Positions 7,369-9,050 of a DNA stretch of 9,050 nucleotides are shown here, piece after piece. Under the pieces are notes generated by a model. It saw nothing but the letters and a program-made list of their open reading frames with translations, had not been told where the DNA came from and searched no databases. The translations under genes were made by a program, and so were the position numbers. This DNA is from Bacteroidales bacterium (GTDB taxonomy: Bacteria; Bacteroidota; Bacteroidia; Bacteroidales; UBA1556): contig JAOZSY010000108.1 in the NCBI GenBank assembly GCA_029939445.1, positions 1 to 9,050 of the forward strand. The letters run 5' to 3'. Positions within the stretch are counted from its first letter, which is position 1. Every line of letters starts with the position of its first letter.

Positions 7369-8199
7369 TTATTTAGTATATCTTCTTTCTATATATTTCT
7401 TAAAAGTATTAAAAACATTATCATCTATTTCCCAAAGGTTTTCGTCTTTCATATCGCTTAATAAATACAGAGCTTCTTTAGTGTCTTGTAAGGAGTCAAG
7501 CTTATTTATAGCACTATTAAAGAACTTTGAACTGCCTTCAAACAAATCATTAGTAATCATAAATTTATCGTTAATACCAATTCCTGTTTTTAAACTCTTT
7601 ATAGGCTTTAGTTTAATAGTACTAGGTATTAGAGTGCCTTCTTCCGAATCATCTTCCTCAAATTCTTCGTCCTCAGGTAATACATCAAGAATATGGACTG
7701 TTTTTTCAGAAATATCTCCTTTCATTTCCTTTTCCTCTATTCTATCAATTGGAGTCTCTTCAATAGTAGGTTCTATAGGCTCAATATTCTCAATCTTATT
7801 AAGCTCTTTGTTTATATCATCATGAACCTTTATTATTTCTGTCTCTTTAGGAATTTCGGGTTCTCTGTCATTATTATCATTCTGCTCTTCTAAAGCAATC
7901 TCTTGTTCTTTAATTTGAATATCAATATCTTCATTCTCCTTTTCGAATTCAGTATTTGCAATATCCAATAAATTATTTATTTCATCGTCAATGATATCAA
8001 CTTCCTTACTTGTAACGATTGATTTATGGTCCAGCTTGTCATTTAAAGCATCAATAAGATCGTATAATAATCGCAAATTATCTTTTGCAAGATCAATTTC
8101 AATTTGCGAATTACTATTATTAGAATCTAATAATGCCTCTAGTTGCCTGTTTAGCTTTGCTAATACTGTTTTACCTTGGTTTTTTATGGTGTTGCTCAT
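7369..8199 (-). CDS. Acidic conserved hypothetical protein with Bacteroidota-type C-terminal helical domain (276 aa)
   Basis: I do not recognise a named function. There is no signal peptide or membrane segment, so it is probably cytosolic. Residues 1-85 look helical and partly coiled-coil (TVLAKLNRQLEALLDS, NLRLLYDLIDALNDKLD, EVDIIDDEINNLLDIANTEF). Residues about 86-190 are extremely acidic and low complexity (runs of E/D with I, K, P and N), predicted disordered, with PEDEEFEEDDSEEG near the end. Residues about 195-276 form a compact domain: SLKTGIGINDKFMITNDLFE, then FFNSAINKLDS, ALYLLSDM and a basic end, FKKYIERRYTK. I recall a closely similar C-terminal block in many uncharacterised Bacteroidota proteins that also have a variable acidic middle. 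It is the first gene of the putative operon, 53 bp ahead of the LysE-family gene, with candidate promoter boxes at 8311-8328. An antisense frame across 7364-7825 is a shadow. Confidence 0.75.
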   Translation of the reverse strand: MSNTIKNQGKTVLAKLNRQLEALLDSNNSNSQIEIDLAKDNLRLLYDLIDALNDKLDHKSIVTSKEVDIIDDEINNLLDIANTEFEKENEDIDIQIKEQEIALEEQNDNNDREPEIPKETEIIKVHDDINKELNKIENIEPIEPTIEETPIDRIEEKEMKGDISEKTVHILDVLPEDEEFEEDDSEEGTLIPSTIKLKPIKSLKTGIGINDKFMITNDLFEGSSKFFNSAINKLDSLQDTKEALYLLSDMKDENLWEIDDNVFNTFKKYIERRYTK

Positions 8200-8344
8200 A
8201 ATCTAAAAATAAATTTATTCACAATAAAAATATTGTCTATTCTTTTGGTTAAGTTTGCTGCTTTAAAACTTTTATTATTTGCATTAATCAAAATTGCAAA
8301 TTTTAGGGTGTAAAGATATTCAAAGATAAAATACAATAGTAATA
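8200..8344. promoter_or_regulatory. Divergent intergenic region between the minus-strand operon and tdk
   Basis: A 145-bp AT-rich spacer that must hold the start signals for both directions. For the plus strand, TAAGTTTG at 8250-8257 matches the TAnnTTTG -7 box, but the only nearby TTG (8233-8235) is 14 nt away, too close for a good -33 element, so this is weak. For the minus strand see the boxes at 8311-8328. Confidence 0.4.
8311..8328 (-). promoter_or_regulatory. Candidate -7 boxes for the minus-strand operon
   Basis: Read on the minus strand, 8328-8321 is TATCTTTG, an exact TAnnTTTG match, and 8318-8311 is TATCTTTA followed by CACCC, a context common at Bacteroidota start sites. A clear TTG about 19 nt upstream is missing for either box (the nearest, at 8336-8334, gives 5 or 15 nt). 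The leader to the ATG at 8199 would be roughly 100 nt. The boxes lie within 35 bp of the tdk start, so the two transcription units may share control DNA. Confidence 0.35.
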
Positions 8345-8920
8345 ATGTTTTTAGAAAAATCAACAAATAGTGAACAACATATAGGATGGATTGAGGTCGT
8401 TTGTGGATCTATGTTTTCGGGTAAAACAGAAGAACTAATACGAAGATTGAAGCGTGCTAAGATTGCTAAACAGAGGATTGAAATTTTTAAACCAGCAGTG
8501 GATGTTCGCTATGATGAGGAAAAAGTGGTTTCGCATGATAAAAATGAGATTCATTCAACACCGGTAACTACTTCTGAAGCAATACTATTAATGGCTAACG
8601 ATATTGATGTTATTGGAATAGATGAGGCTCAGTTTTTTGATGAAAGTCTTCCAGCAGTTTGTAATGAGCTAGCAAATAGGGGCATTAGAGTAATTATTGC
8701 TGGACTGGATATGGATTTTAAGGGTAAACCATTTGGCCCTATGCCTCAATTATTGGCTATTGCCGAGCATGTTACAAAGGTTCATGCTATTTGTATGCGC
8801 TGTGGTAAGCTCGCTCAAATTTCTCATAGGACTGTTGTAAGCGATAAGCTTGTAATGCTTGGCGAAACTGAAAGTTATGAACCACTTTGCAGAAGCTGTT
8901 ATAATAAAGCTAATTTGTAA
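8345..8920 (+). CDS. tdk: Thymidine kinase, type II (191 aa)
   Basis: Phosphorylates thymidine to dTMP with ATP in the pyrimidine salvage pathway; cytosolic and usually tetrameric. The P-loop is GSMFSGKT (21-28). DEAQ (93-96) supplies the Walker-B Asp and the catalytic base E94. GLDMDFKGKPFGPMP (120-134) is the conserved lasso-region start. Two CxxC pairs, C150/C153 (CMRC) and C182/C185 (CRSC), form the structural zinc site of type II (human TK1-like) enzymes, and MLGETESYEPLC holds the thymidine-binding loop. All key residues are present and the length is normal. The N-terminus MFLEKSTNSEQHIGWIEVVC matches the start I recall for Bacteroidota thymidine kinases. There is no Shine-Dalgarno site, which is usual for the phylum. 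It is divergent from the minus-strand operon and converges on the HAD-type gene, with 31 bp between stop codons, so it is probably monocistronic. Confidence 0.96.
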   Translation: MFLEKSTNSEQHIGWIEVVCGSMFSGKTEELIRRLKRAKIAKQRIEIFKPAVDVRYDEEKVVSHDKNEIHSTPVTTSEAILLMANDIDVIGIDEAQFFDESLPAVCNELANRGIRVIIAGLDMDFKGKPFGPMPQLLAIAEHVTKVHAICMRCGKLAQISHRTVVSDKLVMLGETESYEPLCRSCYNKANL

Positions 8921-8951
8921 AAGTAAATAATTGGGAATTAAGATTTAGAAA

Positions 8952-9050
8952 TTAACCATTAATAATTGAAAGAAGTTCTTCGGGCTTATCAATAATAAAA
9001 TTAGCGCCATTATCTTTCATTTCTTTAACTGTTCTAAATCCCCAACTTAC
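8952..9050 (-). CDS. HAD-superfamily hydrolase (phosphoglycolate-phosphatase-like), C-terminal 32 residues
   Basis: The minus-strand frame is open from the window edge (9050) to a TAA stop at 8954-8952. It reads VSWGFRTVKEMKDNGANFII followed by DKPEELLSIING. This is the characteristic end of Gph/PGMB-type HAD phosphatases: the V.WG.R...L...GA stretch after motif IV, then D.P.EL at the C-terminus. Such enzymes remove phosphate from small phosphorylated metabolites such as phosphoglycolate or sugar phosphates. The nucleophile-bearing N-terminus and the cap domain are outside the window, so the substrate class cannot be judged. The gene converges on tdk with a 31-bp gap that shows no obvious terminator hairpin. 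Confidence 0.75.
   Translation of the reverse strand, partial: VSWGFRTVKEMKDNGANFIIDKPEELLSIING

Larger units (their letters stand above)
3245..8199 (-). other. Putative four-gene operon (acidic protein, LysE fusion, MazG, DUF5686)
   Basis: Four same-strand genes follow each other with gaps of 53 bp (7316-7368), 20 bp (6006-6025) and 25 bp (5654-5678). I see no terminator-like hairpin and no convincing promoter in any of the gaps. Transcription would start upstream of 8199 and run to 3245. Only spacing and orientation support this; the products span cytosol, inner membrane and outer membrane and do not form one recognised pathway. Confidence 0.55.

Noticed and set aside
7364..7825. Plus-strand open frame of 153 codons rich in Ser and Leu
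   Set aside because: It is the antisense shadow of the acidic low-complexity gene: E/D-rich codons read in reverse give S/L/I-rich sequence. It shows no recognisable domain.

Overview
The window is AT-rich chromosomal DNA from a member of the Bacteroidota, most likely class Bacteroidia (inference). The clues are a ParE and a thymidine kinase that read like the Bacteroidota versions of these proteins, a DUF5686/carboxypeptidase-regulatory outer-membrane protein, a conserved hypothetical of a type I recall from this phylum, mostly weak Shine-Dalgarno sites, and -7-like boxes of the TAnnTTTG type. I see no phage, integrase, CRISPR array, tRNA or rRNA. It looks like ordinary core genome with a few uncharacterised proteins.

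Layout. Positions 2-421 (+) hold the C-terminal end of an outer-membrane beta-barrel protein that begins before the window. Next comes a gene-free stretch of about 490 bp (422-908). It carries a perfect 15-bp-arm palindrome (684-715) that looks like a dispersed REP/MITE-type repeat, a degenerate inverted repeat (567-624) and a small hairpin (742-762). parE (topoisomerase IV subunit B) runs 909-2786 (+). It is followed by a small helical TerB-like protein (2874-3242, +) with its own candidate promoter. parC is not next to parE.

On the minus strand four genes lie head to tail from 8199 down to 3245, with gaps of 53, 20 and 25 bp, and probably form one operon: an acidic conserved hypothetical; a LysE-family exporter with an extra, probably periplasmic, beta-rich C-terminal domain; a MazG-type nucleotide pyrophosphohydrolase; and a large DUF5686 outer-membrane protein. 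The last gene converges on the TerB-like gene with only 2 bp between stop codons. A divergent intergenic region (8200-8344) separates this operon from tdk (thymidine kinase, 8345-8920, +). The window ends inside a HAD-superfamily hydrolase gene on the minus strand (8952-9050, C-terminal 32 residues).

How the genes relate. MazG (NTP clean-up) and thymidine kinase (dTMP salvage) both belong to nucleotide metabolism, and ParE to chromosome topology, but they lie in separate transcription units. The minus-strand operon mixes inner-membrane, cytosolic and outer-membrane products and has no single obvious pathway. I do not see a convincing new multi-gene system. The most unusual item is the LysE fusion protein.
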